Source of the DNA: Blautia schinkii DSM 10518
Lineage (GTDB): Bacteria; Bacillota; Clostridia; Lachnospirales; Lachnospiraceae
Direction of reading: 5' to 3'
DNA length: 64,000 nt
Assembly (NCBI GenBank): GCA_000702025.1
Contig: JNKJ01000006.1
Coordinates: 323,527-387,526 of the forward strand
A program made the translations under genes and the position numbers. Below, piece after piece: positions 1 through 8,800 of the stretch (position 1 is its first letter; each line of letters starts with the position of its first letter). Below the pieces are notes generated by a model. That model was not told where the DNA came from and made no database searches. It was given only the letters and a program-made list of their open reading frames with translations.

Positions 1-1359
1 AGCGCAACATTTTCAATCTCCAACGGTACAAAGGTTACAAACGTTGCGGATGATGCGGACTTAAACTACTGGACAGAGGACGACACGGTGACGTATCTTT
101 CCAGACAGGACTGGGATGCAACCTATCCGATTAATTATAATACAGACGCAGAGATTAAGATTTCCGACAGCTCTAAGGCAGAGGAGTGGATTGCAGCGCT
201 TCGCGGACGACAGTACACAATCAAGACAGATGAGCCTGCAGAGGAAGGAAAAGATAACAACGTGCGGTTCAGCGTAGAGGACATTCAGTACGAACAGCTG
301 GATAACATCGACGATCCGTATTGGGATACATTAGTCTCTTCTATCACCATTGACGAGGCAGTAGGAGCGGTAATCCACGGCGGAAGCCAGACGGATACCC
401 TTACCAATGTAGACAACCCCATTGTACTTCAGAACGAGGGCGTCAACGGCTTTACAACAGCCTACAAGGATGCTGAAACAGGAAAAGAGTATCACTTTAA
501 TGTAAATTCCCAGACCCTGCTTGGTTCCTCCTTCAACCCGGAGCTTGCATATGATTGGGGCCTTGTGGAAGGAAATTCAGGTCTGTGGCTTGAACGCTAC
601 GCTTTATGGGGAACCGGGCTTACCCAGAGAAGAACTCCATACAATGGGCGTAATTACGAATATATTTCTGAGGACCCAATGCTGACAAACAGAATCGGCT
701 ATGGATTAATGAAGGGCTGTACCGAAAAAGGAATCTTAAACGGGCCGAAGCATATCGGATTTAACGATCAGGAGCATAACCGCAACGGCGTGGCAGCCTA
801 TATGAATGAACAGAAATTCCGTGAGACAGATTTACGAGGTTTCCAGGGTGCTCTGGAGGATGCAAAGGGCCTGGCGGTCATGGTAGCCTTTAACCGCATT
901 GGCGCCACCAACGCTTCTCACCATGTGGGAATGTTGAAGACAATCCTTCGTGAGGAGTGGGGATATACAGGCGTTATTTCCACCGATATGATGAACAACT
1001 CCTATTACTTTACACCAGAATCCATGATCATGTCTACCGTGACACAGGTTGCTGATTTCGGCGGCGACGATAACCATATCAATCTCGGGGACGGCGGCGT
1101 GGACGCTGTATGGCCTTATATCTCCATGAAGACAGTGGAAAATGACGCCACGCTTGTAAATCAGGCAAGAGAGAACCTGAAATATCAGCTGTACAGCTTC
1201 GCCAACAGTGCGGTTATGAACGTTTCTACGGAAAGAGTCAACGTGTGGTGGGATACAGCGTTAAGCATGATTAAAATAATCAGCGGCATTCTCACGGCGG
1301 CAGCAGTTCTCTGCTGGCTTGGAGCGACCCTTGCCCCGAAGAAGAAAAAAGAAGATTAA
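1..1359 (+). CDS. GH3 glycoside hydrolase, C-terminal part, membrane-anchored (5' partial)
   Basis: The reading frame is open from base 1, so the N-terminus lies outside the window. The visible part contains the catalytic TIM-barrel of glycoside hydrolase family 3: a Lys-His motif (NGPKHIGFND) and the nucleophile-type Asp in GVISTDMMNN, about codon 329 of the visible frame. In ordinary GH3 enzymes the barrel comes first. Here it is at the C-terminus, so this is the reordered GH3 architecture in which the alpha/beta sandwich precedes the barrel. The protein ends in a hydrophobic helix (about codons 420-440) followed by a KKKKED tail, which suggests anchoring with the catalytic domain outside the cell. 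The likely role is cleavage of beta-glucosides or related oligosaccharides. A small membrane protein follows 50 bp downstream. Family assignment is firm; substrate is unknown. Confidence 0.85.
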   Translation, partial: SATFSISNGTKVTNVADDADLNYWTEDDTVTYLSRQDWDATYPINYNTDAEIKISDSSKAEEWIAALRGRQYTIKTDEPAEEGKDNNVRFSVEDIQYEQLDNIDDPYWDTLVSSITIDEAVGAVIHGGSQTDTLTNVDNPIVLQNEGVNGFTTAYKDAETGKEYHFNVNSQTLLGSSFNPELAYDWGLVEGNSGLWLERYALWGTGLTQRRTPYNGRNYEYISEDPMLTNRIGYGLMKGCTEKGILNGPKHIGFNDQEHNRNGVAAYMNEQKFRETDLRGFQGALEDAKGLAVMVAFNRIGATNASHHVGMLKTILREEWGYTGVISTDMMNNSYYFTPESMIMSTVTQVADFGGDDNHINLGDGGVDAVWPYISMKTVENDATLVNQARENLKYQLYSFANSAVMNVSTERVNVWWDTALSMIKIISGILTAAAVLCWLGATLAPKKKKED

Positions 1360-1409
1360 CGGAAACGGTTATCAATATGCCCCGGGAAACGGGCAAAAAG
1401 GAGGAAACT

Positions 1410-1889
1410 ATGAACATGATGAAAAGGCAGACAGCGGGCAGCTGGATTACTTTTATAACACTGGTTCTGGCTGTTGCGTCATTAATCGTCTATAACGTAA
1501 ACGTAAATGGAGAAGGATATTTCCAGAACAGCACGGTACCCCAGGCGGTTACCTACATGATTCTGACGGTTGCATTACTGGCAGCGGTGGTTATACTGGC
1601 GCAGATAAATATAAAAGGGATTGGCGGGACAGTCCTGGAGCTTATTGCGGGAGCTGCAAAAATAGCGGCTCCGGCCGCGGCAGTCGCAGCGGTTATGACT
1701 CTTGTCTCCAGCAGAATCGAAGGCTTTGCATTTATCTATATGTCAAATGAGGAGGTTCTGCATGAGGTGCAGACTGCTGCAAACCTTTCCTCTGCACATG
1801 GAGCAATCGCCAATATTGTGATACTGGTGGTCGTGGCAGTATGTGGAATGACAGCGGCGTTTTTCAGACTTAGAAAAGACAGCGAATAG
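1410..1889 (+). CDS. small four-helix membrane protein, unknown function
   Basis: This 159-residue protein has about four hydrophobic segments (roughly residues 12-31, 48-68, 77-103 and 132-152) and no recognisable catalytic motif. The start at 1410 is chosen because AAAAAGGAGG sits just upstream; an earlier in-frame ATG at 1377 has no good ribosome-binding site. It directly follows the membrane-anchored GH3 gene and is followed by a terminator-like hairpin, so the two probably form the end of one operon. It may be a partner of the GH3 at the membrane, but nothing in the sequence proves this. Confidence 0.7.
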   Translation: MNMMKRQTAGSWITFITLVLAVASLIVYNVNVNGEGYFQNSTVPQAVTYMILTVALLAAVVILAQINIKGIGGTVLELIAGAAKIAAPAAAVAAVMTLVSSRIEGFAFIYMSNEEVLHEVQTAANLSSAHGAIANIVILVVVAVCGMTAAFFRLRKDSE

Positions 1890-1921
1890 TTATTGTTTAC
1901 AGCAAATCAAAGGATGGGCAT

Positions 1922-1962
1922 TCCCTTTCAGAGCCGGCCGGTAAGTCCGGTCCTGAAAGGGA
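1922..1962 (+). terminator. stem-loop, probable terminator after the GH3 operon
   Basis: A 10-bp perfect stem (TCCCTTTCAG pairing with CTGAAAGGGA) plus an inner CCGG/CCGG stem lies between the membrane protein and the GH2 gene. The following tract is weak (ATTTGTTAT), so read-through into the GH2 gene is possible. Confidence 0.55.
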
Positions 1963-1983
1963 TTTGTTATAGGACGGGTAAAT

Positions 1984-4395
1984 ATGAAAAAACTGGATTT
2001 TAATACAGACTGGCATTATAAACGCCTGGATGAAACGGGAACAGGCAGAAAAATTACCGTTCCTCACGACGCAATGTGTACGGAGAGACGTTCGCAGCAT
2101 AGCCGGGGACAGCATAATATCGGATGGTTTTTGGGCTGTGATTATGAATACCGGAAACGTTTCTTCGTGTCCCCGGAATATAAAAACGGGGCGGTCCTGC
2201 TGGAATTTGAAGGTGTGTACCATAATGCCGAGGTTTATATCAACGGGAAAAAGGCCGGGTACAGGCCCTATGGATATACAAATTTTTACGTGAATATCGC
2301 GCCGTTCCTTGACTTTGAGCAGGAAAATGAGATTCGTGTGATCGCCAGGAATGCAGACCAGCCCAACAGCCGATGGTATACAGGCTCAGGAATATACAGG
2401 CCTGTATGGCTGTATGTGGCCAAGGAATCGTATATTCCGGTGAATGGCGTAAAAATCCGCACAACAGGATATGACAAAAAGGAAAAAACAGCCCGGCTTG
2501 AGATCAAAGTGGAAACCTCTATACCGGGAGAACCGGCCATTACCATCCTGGATGCGGCTGAACGAGAGGTTCACACGCAGCAGCTCGGGTCAGGACAGCA
2601 GGGTGTGTTTTTGGCAGAGATCTCTGATGCAAAGCTTTGGAGCGTTGAAACGCCGTATCTCTACACCTGCGTTGTGAAATTCGGAAAGGATGAGGTGCGG
2701 GAGCAGTTTGGAATCCGCATACTTCAATGGGATGCAGAAAACGGTATTACCATAAACGGCAAGCGTGTAATTTTGAAGGGAGCCTGTATCCACCATGACA
2801 ACGGCGTTCTGGGAGCCTGTGCTTTCCCGGAGGCTGAGGAGCGCAAGATACGTATCCTTAAGGAGAACGGCTATAATGCTATCCGGAGCGCGCACAATCC
2901 TTGCTCAAAAGCACTGTTGGATGCCTGCGACAAGCTTGGAATGCTGGTGATGGATGAATATACAGACATGTGGTATATTCACAAAAATGAATATGATTAC
3001 GCAGGTTATATGCAGGACTGGTGGCAGCAGGACTTGAAGGATATGGTGGAGAAGGATTATAATCATCCAAGCGTCATCCTGTATTCCACCGGAAATGAAG
3101 TGGCAGAAACAGGACAGAAAAAAGGTATCGACCTTACCGGAAAGATGACAAGGTATCTGCACTCTTTGGACGACAGCCGCCCGGTAAGCTGCGGAATCAA
3201 TATTTTCTTTAATTTCCTGTATTCTATGGGCTTTGGCGTCTACAGCGACGATAAGGCCAAAAAAGAAGCGCAGTCAGCCGACACGGGAAAAGGAAAGAGG
3301 AAAACCGTGGGAAGCGAATTTTATAATACCCTGGCCGGACTTCTGGGTGATAAGACAATGAAAATGGGAGCCACGCTGCATATGTGTGATGTAAAGACAA
3401 GAGATGCATACGCAAATATGGATGTGGCCGGATATAATTATGGTATTTTCCGCTACCGTCACGACTTGAAGAAATACCCGAAGCGCCTGATCCTGGGAAG
3501 CGAGACTTTTTGCAGGGACGCCTATGATTTCTATGAACTGGCGAAACGCGAACCGAGAATCGTGGGAGATTTTGTCTGGGCAGGAATGGATTATATGGGA
3601 GAAGCAGGAATCGGCGCGTGGGAATATGCAGACTATGCGCCCGGTGACGGAGAAGAATGGGGATGGCTTACCGCCGGAAGCGGCCGCGTGAATATATTGG
3701 GCTTTCCAAATGGAGAGGCGGCGTATACAAGAGTTGCCCTGGGGCAGGAAAACGGGCCGCTCATTGCCGTAAGGCCGGTTTACCAGAAGGGAAAGCATTC
3801 CCCGTCCGCCTGGAAGATGACGGATGCCATGGAAAGTTGGACCTGGCCGGGCTGCGAGGGCATGAAGGCAGCAGTCGAGGTGTATGCAAGAGCCGCCTAT
3901 GTGGGCTTGTATTTAAACGGAAAGTGCGTGGGTAAAAAGAAGCTGAAAAACACCTGCCGGACAACCTTCCGGGTCCCATATGAAAAGGGAAAACTGACAG
4001 CAGTAGCCTATGATGAAAAAGGGAAAATAACCGGAAAGTATTCTCTTCACACGGCGGCAGATGCCACAAGGCTTTCTGTTTTGCCGGAGCAGGAAAGAAT
4101 TCAGGCAGGCGGCCTTGGATTTATTCAGCTTCGTTACACGGATTCACATGGAATCTGGAAACCCATGGAAAAGCATCACATCAAGATTACCGTGGAGAAC
4201 GGAACCCTGGAAGGGCTTGGAAATGCCTGCTCTTACAATAAGGACGGTTATTGGAGGGACAATACAAGTACCTATTACGGCGAGGCGCTTGCCGTTGTCC
4301 GGGCCGGCCAAAGAGGTTACGTGAAGGTAACAGTGTCGGATGAAGGCGGGGATTACAGTGTGGAAATCCCCATTAAAGAAAGAGAAAGGGATTGA
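1984..4395 (+). CDS. glycoside hydrolase family 2 (beta-galactosidase-like)
   Basis: This 803-residue protein has the GH2 layout: N-terminal jelly-roll sugar-binding domain (about 1-150), immunoglobulin-like domain (about 155-245), TIM-barrel (about 250-550), then a DUF4982-type domain and a final immunoglobulin-like domain. The acid/base Glu is E372 in STGNEVAE and the nucleophile is E507 in LGSETF. No signal peptide is visible, so it should act in the cytoplasm on an imported oligosaccharide, probably releasing a beta-galactosyl or related residue. It is followed after 9 bp by a GH78 alpha-L-rhamnosidase and then a sugar symporter, which points to a rhamnose-containing plant glycan or glycoside. 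GH2 also includes beta-glucuronidases and beta-mannosidases, so the exact sugar is not certain. Confidence 0.9.
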   Translation: MKKLDFNTDWHYKRLDETGTGRKITVPHDAMCTERRSQHSRGQHNIGWFLGCDYEYRKRFFVSPEYKNGAVLLEFEGVYHNAEVYINGKKAGYRPYGYTNFYVNIAPFLDFEQENEIRVIARNADQPNSRWYTGSGIYRPVWLYVAKESYIPVNGVKIRTTGYDKKEKTARLEIKVETSIPGEPAITILDAAEREVHTQQLGSGQQGVFLAEISDAKLWSVETPYLYTCVVKFGKDEVREQFGIRILQWDAENGITINGKRVILKGACIHHDNGVLGACAFPEAEERKIRILKENGYNAIRSAHNPCSKALLDACDKLGMLVMDEYTDMWYIHKNEYDYAGYMQDWWQQDLKDMVEKDYNHPSVILYSTGNEVAETGQKKGIDLTGKMTRYLHSLDDSRPVSCGINIFFNFLYSMGFGVYSDDKAKKEAQSADTGKGKRKTVGSEFYNTLAGLLGDKTMKMGATLHMCDVKTRDAYANMDVAGYNYGIFRYRHDLKKYPKRLILGSETFCRDAYDFYELAKREPRIVGDFVWAGMDYMGEAGIGAWEYADYAPGDGEEWGWLTAGSGRVNILGFPNGEAAYTRVALGQENGPLIAVRPVYQKGKHSPSAWKMTDAMESWTWPGCEGMKAAVEVYARAAYVGLYLNGKCVGKKKLKNTCRTTFRVPYEKGKLTAVAYDEKGKITGKYSLHTAADATRLSVLPEQERIQAGGLGFIQLRYTDSHGIWKPMEKHHIKITVENGTLEGLGNACSYNKDGYWRDNTSTYYGEALAVVRAGQRGYVKVTVSDEGGDYSVEIPIKERERD

Positions 4396-4404
4396 GAAGC
4401 GCTT

Positions 4405-6957
4405 ATGCTGAAGGTCAGAAAATTTACATGTGAAAATTTGTCATATGGCTGTGTCACGGACGAGCAGCATCCATGCTTCTCCTTCTCTGTGGAGAGCGAC
4501 AGACAGGGCGCCAGTCTGCAGAAAGCCGTCCTTACAGTGGGAAACTGGTGTACAGAGACTACAAGCCAGATTGCAATTCCGTACGACGGGGAACCATTAC
4601 AGCCGTTTACAGCCTATGAAGCGCAGCTTGAGGTCTGGGACTACGCGGGCGAAACAGCGCGCGGGAGGGTAAGCTTCGAGACGGGACGGATGGACACTCC
4701 CTGGAGTGCAGAATGGATTACAGACGGCAGCTATTCCTTCACGGAAAAGAAGATATCGCCCGTTCCCATGAATTTTCGCCGCAGCTTTAAGACGGAAAAA
4801 AAGGTGAAAAGTGCAAGGATTTATGCCACCGCCATGGGAATTTATGAAATCCTTCTGAACGGGGAAAAGGTAGGGGATGAATACTTTGCGCCAGGCTTTA
4901 CTTCTTATAAAACAAGGCTCCAGTACCAGACGTATGATGTCACCTCTTATATCGGACGGGAAAACAATCTGGATGTTGTGGTGGCTGGCGGCTGGGCTGT
5001 GGGCTCCTTTGTTTTCACCAGAAAGAACCGTATCAGTGCGGACCGCCAGGCTCTGCTTCTGGAGCTTCGCATCACATATACAGACGGCAGCGAGGCTGTG
5101 ATTGGAACAGATACGGACTGGGAGGTAACAGAGGAAGGACCTTACAGAGAGGCCGATTTTTATGACGGTGAGACTTATGATGCAACCGTCTGCCCGGAAA
5201 CAATAAACTGGAGAAAGGCAGCTCTGGAAAACTTAAGAACAGTCCCCCTGATTTTTGCAGCCTGTGGCGCTCCTGTGAGAGCGCATGAAAGGCTGTATCC
5301 CGTAAGCTGTACGGAAACAGAGCAGGGGCTTGTCTATGACTTCGGACAGAACTTTGCCGGAGTGATCGAGCTTACCCTTCAGGCAAAAAAGGGGCAGAAG
5401 GTTATCGTAAGACATGCGGAGATTCTGAATCCCGACGGCACCTTAAATACGCAGTTTTTAAGAACTGCCAGGGCGACGGCTGCCTACATCTGCAGGGAGG
5501 GAAAACAGAAATATTCTCCAAGGCTTACATACATGGGGTTCAGGTATATCTGCATAGAAGGAATCCAGGAGGAGGATGTAGAGGTCTCTGCAAGGGCTCT
5601 TTACTCTGATCTGGAAAATAAGGGAGAATTCAGCTGCTCTTACCCCGCGCTGAACCGGCTGCAGAGCAATATTACATGGAGCGCAAAATCCAACTTTATG
5701 GATATTCCCACAGACTGTCCACAGAGAGATGAGAGGATGGGCTGGACCGGAGATATTGCGGTTTTTGCGCCTGCCGCGTGCTACAATTTTAAAATGGACC
5801 GTTTCCTGGATAAATGGCTGGCGGATATGGAGGCCGAGCAGCTTCCCACCGGAGGCATCCCCAATACAATTCCGGCGCAGGGCTATGGGTTTCCGGCAAC
5901 CATGCCCACGATAGCCGTAGAATTTTGGGGAGACGCCTGTATCCTGGTTCCTTGGGCACTGTATCAGGCTGAGGGCGATCCGCGCATTCTGGAAAAATAT
6001 TATCCCATGATGAAAAAATACGTAAACGCCTGCAAATTCTGGGCGGGCCTGTTAAGCGCCGGAAAACACAGATACATTTGGCATACCCCCTCCATGCTTC
6101 ATTTTGGAGACTGGGTGGCTCCTGACGTACCTAAAATGTCCCAGTGGCAGAAGCGCAGCAAATGGACGGCAACGGCAAGCCTGTGCCATTCAAGCCACCT
6201 TCTTTCGCAAATTGCGGAAATTTTGGGAATGGAGCAGGATGCCGGGAAGTACCGGATGATGAGTGAGAGGACGGCGGATGCATATCGCAGTATTCTCACA
6301 GACGGGAACGGAAAATTAAAAGAAGAATTTCAGACCGCCTATGTGCTTCCCTTATATTTCGGGATTTTTGACGGCGCTGCAAAAGAGAAGGCCGTTGACA
6401 ATCTGGTGAGACTGGTACAGGAAAACGATTATTGTATCGGAACCGGCTTTCCGGGGACGCCGTATATTCTGTTTGCCCTGGCAGACAACGGCAGGGCGGA
6501 TGTGGCGTACAGAATGCTTATGAATGAAAAATGCCCTTCCTGGCTGTATGAGGTAAAAAGCGGAGCGACTACAATCTGGGAGCGCTGGGACGGACTGGAT
6601 GAAAACGGGCTCTGTCCCATCGGAGATGACGGTACAGACCAGATGATCTCTTATAATCATTATGCCAGCGGCGCGGTCGGCGATTTTCTCTATCGGAGAA
6701 TAGCCGGAATTGAGGCGCAGACCCCCGGTTATGAGCATTTCAAAATAGAACCGGTGTTAAATGAGGCGATTACATTTGCAAGAGGAAGCGTGGAGACACC
6801 TTACGGCAGGATTGTTTCAGACTGGAAGAGGGAAGGCGATCGCTTCACAATCCAGGCAGAGGTTCCGGTGGGATGCAGGTGCAGCCTGAAGCTTCCGGAC
6901 GGAACAGAGGAGATGCTGGAGAGTGGCAGGTATGAAAGACAGTGCAGGCTTAAGTGA
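4405..6957 (+). CDS. alpha-L-rhamnosidase, GH78
   Basis: This 850-residue enzyme has a normal GH78 length and order: N-terminal beta-sandwich domains, the (alpha/alpha)6 barrel, and a C-terminal beta domain. The barrel carries the family hallmark DCPQRDERMGWTGD (about residues 437-450), which contains general-acid residues, and a second hallmark TTIWERWDG with E726. It hydrolyses terminal alpha-L-rhamnose from pectic oligosaccharides or plant glycosides such as flavonoid rutinosides. No signal peptide is seen, so it is cytoplasmic. It starts 9 bp after the GH2 gene, a clear operon arrangement, and the following gene is a GPH-type transporter that could bring in the substrate. Confidence 0.93.
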   Translation: MLKVRKFTCENLSYGCVTDEQHPCFSFSVESDRQGASLQKAVLTVGNWCTETTSQIAIPYDGEPLQPFTAYEAQLEVWDYAGETARGRVSFETGRMDTPWSAEWITDGSYSFTEKKISPVPMNFRRSFKTEKKVKSARIYATAMGIYEILLNGEKVGDEYFAPGFTSYKTRLQYQTYDVTSYIGRENNLDVVVAGGWAVGSFVFTRKNRISADRQALLLELRITYTDGSEAVIGTDTDWEVTEEGPYREADFYDGETYDATVCPETINWRKAALENLRTVPLIFAACGAPVRAHERLYPVSCTETEQGLVYDFGQNFAGVIELTLQAKKGQKVIVRHAEILNPDGTLNTQFLRTARATAAYICREGKQKYSPRLTYMGFRYICIEGIQEEDVEVSARALYSDLENKGEFSCSYPALNRLQSNITWSAKSNFMDIPTDCPQRDERMGWTGDIAVFAPAACYNFKMDRFLDKWLADMEAEQLPTGGIPNTIPAQGYGFPATMPTIAVEFWGDACILVPWALYQAEGDPRILEKYYPMMKKYVNACKFWAGLLSAGKHRYIWHTPSMLHFGDWVAPDVPKMSQWQKRSKWTATASLCHSSHLLSQIAEILGMEQDAGKYRMMSERTADAYRSILTDGNGKLKEEFQTAYVLPLYFGIFDGAAKEKAVDNLVRLVQENDYCIGTGFPGTPYILFALADNGRADVAYRMLMNEKCPSWLYEVKSGATTIWERWDGLDENGLCPIGDDGTDQMISYNHYASGAVGDFLYRRIAGIEAQTPGYEHFKIEPVLNEAITFARGSVETPYGRIVSDWKREGDRFTIQAEVPVGCRCSLKLPDGTEEMLESGRYERQCRLK

Positions 6958-6958
6958 T

Positions 6959-6990
6959 GGGAGAGATAAGCGACGGGAGAGATAAGCGAT
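6959..6990 (+). repeat. 16-bp tandem duplication spanning a ribosome-binding site
   Basis: The sequence GGGAGAGATAAGCGA(C/T) occurs twice in direct succession, with one mismatch at the last base. The second copy supplies both the Shine-Dalgarno-like GGGAGAG and the first two bases of the symporter ATG. The duplication therefore gives two purine-rich ribosome-binding sites in front of one start codon. Confidence 0.9.
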
Positions 6991-8455
6991 GAAAAACAAC
7001 AAAAAAAGTATATGGGAAAATCCCCTTTTTAACTCGAAAATCAAATCCGATCAGGTTAAAATGCCGGAAATGCTGTTGGGGTATTTTATTGGACCGTTTG
7101 GAGCCTTGCTGGCGTCCGGCATTTTCACCAGCATTCTTCAAAACTATTTTACGGACGTATTAAAACTGAATCTGACATTTCTGACCACCCTGCAGCTGGT
7201 ATCCACTATTTTTATCGTGATTTCCAATCTGGTTGTAGGACAGCTGATTGAAAGAACGAAGACAATGGCGGGAAAGGCAAGGCCATGGATTCTTCTGTCT
7301 GCCCTTACCCTGTCGGTTGCAAGCGTGCTGATGTTTATCGTGCCGTTTGAAGGCACTGCCAAAATGGTATGGGTGGCGGTTGCGTATAATTTGTTTTATG
7401 CGGTGGCCTATCCTATCTATAATACGGCCAATTCCACTCTTATACCGTTATCCACAAGAAACAGCAAGCAGAGAGGCGCACTTGCGTCATTTACTAATGT
7501 TGCGGGGCTTGGTGTCATGGGTACGGGTTCCATGGTGTTCCCGGTACTGGTTTCCTTCGCCTTGAAGGAGAACCAGGGGCTGTGGTTTATTGCCATGCTG
7601 GTGATTGCCATTTTTTCGGCTCTTACCATCTATCTTCAGTACATGTTCACCAGAGAACGCGTGACCGAGGAGCTGGAAAAAAGAGAGGCAGAGGAGACAG
7701 AAAAAGGGTCTGCGCCGTCTATGGGCAGTCAGCTGAAAGCGGTAGTCAGCGAAAAAACCTGGTGGATTGTCATGTTTTTCTATATCGGCTTTCAGTGGAG
7801 CGGAGCCATGAAAAACGGCTCCATGTCCTATTACTGCAAGTGGGTGCTCGATAATTCCTTTTTTGGAACAGCAGACGCCTGGGGTGCTTCCCAGTCCCTT
7901 CTTTCTATCATGGGGGCGGTTCCCATGGCCCTGGCGGCGATTGCAGTGGTTCCGCTGTGTAATAAATACGGAAAGCGGATCATATGCATGGCCGGAATGC
8001 TTCTGGGGGCTTGCGGAGGAGTGATCGCCATTATCGGGAACGGGCAGATTGTACCGGTAGCCATCGGCGTGGGCTTAAAGTGTCTGGGATCGGCTCCGGC
8101 CTGCTATATGATTCTGGCGCTGCTTGCGGATGTCATTGACCATATAGAGTATAAGAGCCATATCCGTACGGACGGAATGACCATGTCCATTTACAGCTCC
8201 ATTATGGTGGCGGGAACGCCCATCTGCAATTCCATTTTCAGCGCTGTTCTGGGGATGAGCGGCTATAATCAGAACGTGGATGTGGCGCTTGGAACCGCCG
8301 GACAGACAGCCGCGGCCCAGGCGGCTATTTCCGCCAGCTATATATGGGTGGAAACCATTGCGTATGTAATCTGTGCGGTACTGATCCTGTTCTTTACCAT
8401 AGAGAAAAAGCTTCCGGAGGAACAGGCGGCCATTGCCGCGAGGAAAACGGCATAG
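6989..8455 (+). CDS. GPH-family (MFS) sugar:cation symporter
   Basis: This 488-residue polytopic protein has about 12 hydrophobic segments and resembles the glycoside-pentoside-hexuronide:cation symporter family (LacS/MelB/UidB type), for instance GQLIERTKTMAGKARPW in the cytoplasmic loop after the second helix and ADVIDHIEYKSHIRTDGM near helix 10. It probably imports the oligosaccharide or glycoside cleaved by the GH2 and GH78 enzymes encoded just upstream. The ATG at 6989 is preceded by a duplicated GGGAGAG. The last 37 bp of the gene, including the stop codon, are copied three more times downstream, so its C-terminus (ending in AARKTA) lies in a tandem-repeat array. Confidence 0.88.
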   Translation: MKNNKKSIWENPLFNSKIKSDQVKMPEMLLGYFIGPFGALLASGIFTSILQNYFTDVLKLNLTFLTTLQLVSTIFIVISNLVVGQLIERTKTMAGKARPWILLSALTLSVASVLMFIVPFEGTAKMVWVAVAYNLFYAVAYPIYNTANSTLIPLSTRNSKQRGALASFTNVAGLGVMGTGSMVFPVLVSFALKENQGLWFIAMLVIAIFSALTIYLQYMFTRERVTEELEKREAEETEKGSAPSMGSQLKAVVSEKTWWIVMFFYIGFQWSGAMKNGSMSYYCKWVLDNSFFGTADAWGASQSLLSIMGAVPMALAAIAVVPLCNKYGKRIICMAGMLLGACGGVIAIIGNGQIVPVAIGVGLKCLGSAPACYMILALLADVIDHIEYKSHIRTDGMTMSIYSSIMVAGTPICNSIFSAVLGMSGYNQNVDVALGTAGQTAAAQAAISASYIWVETIAYVICAVLILFFTIEKKLPEEQAAIAARKTA

Positions 8456-8566
8456 GAAGCAGGCGGACATTGCAGCGCGGAAAACGGCATAGGAGGCAGG
8501 CGGACATTGCTGCGCGGAAAACGGCATAGGAGGCAGCTGGCCATTGCCGCGCGGAAAACAGCATAG
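8419..8566 (+). repeat. four-copy 37-bp tandem repeat at the 3' end of the symporter gene
   Basis: Four units of exactly 37 bp (8419-8455, 8456-8492, 8493-8529, 8530-8566) share the pattern GGCGGACATTGC...CGGAAAACGGCATAG with a few substitutions. Each unit ends with TAG. The first unit is the end of the symporter coding sequence; the others are downstream. Because 37 is not a multiple of three, the copies are out of frame with one another, so the gene ends in the first unit. There are no unique spacers, so this is not a CRISPR. Confidence 0.92.
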
Positions 8567-8660
8567 GAAGCCGCCGCCCTGGAAGCCGTCGCCTCAGGAA
8601 TCGGTTTCGGGAGACGGCTTCCGGGCGCAGGATGATCGGCAGGATGACCGGAAAATCTTC
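8567..8660. other. non-coding stretch after the tandem repeat
   Basis: No convincing gene is present between the symporter stop and the LytTR regulator start (8456-8800). Apart from the tandem repeat, this part holds a GC-rich inverted repeat (GGAAGCCGTC at 8581-8590 pairing with GACGGCTTCC at 8613-8622). It could end the GH2/GH78/symporter transcript, although no T-tract follows immediately. Confidence 0.5.
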
Positions 8661-8661
8661 C

Positions 8662-8690
8662 TTTTCATAAAATATCATATTTGATATAAT
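8662..8690 (+). promoter_or_regulatory. sigma-A-type promoter for the LytTR/AgrC-like operon
   Basis: A TTTTCA -35 element (8662-8667) and a perfect TATAAT -10 element (8685-8690) are separated by 17 bp, about 110 bp upstream of the regulator start codon. Confidence 0.65.
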
Positions 8691-8800
8691 GAGGTAAAAG
8701 AAAACGTGCAGCTATGTACGTGCCTATGTACATGCTTATGTATATGCGTAAAGCACCTCATTGGACATTAAATATACATTTTGAAATCAGGGAGAAAAAG

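Noticed and set aside
8344..8529. Short frames formed by the 37-bp repeats on both strands
   Set aside because: They arise from repeat periodicity, lack ribosome-binding sites and are out of frame with the real symporter.
8419..8566. CRISPR-like array
   Set aside because: The 37-bp units are directly adjacent with no unique spacers, derive from the end of the symporter gene, and no cas genes are near.
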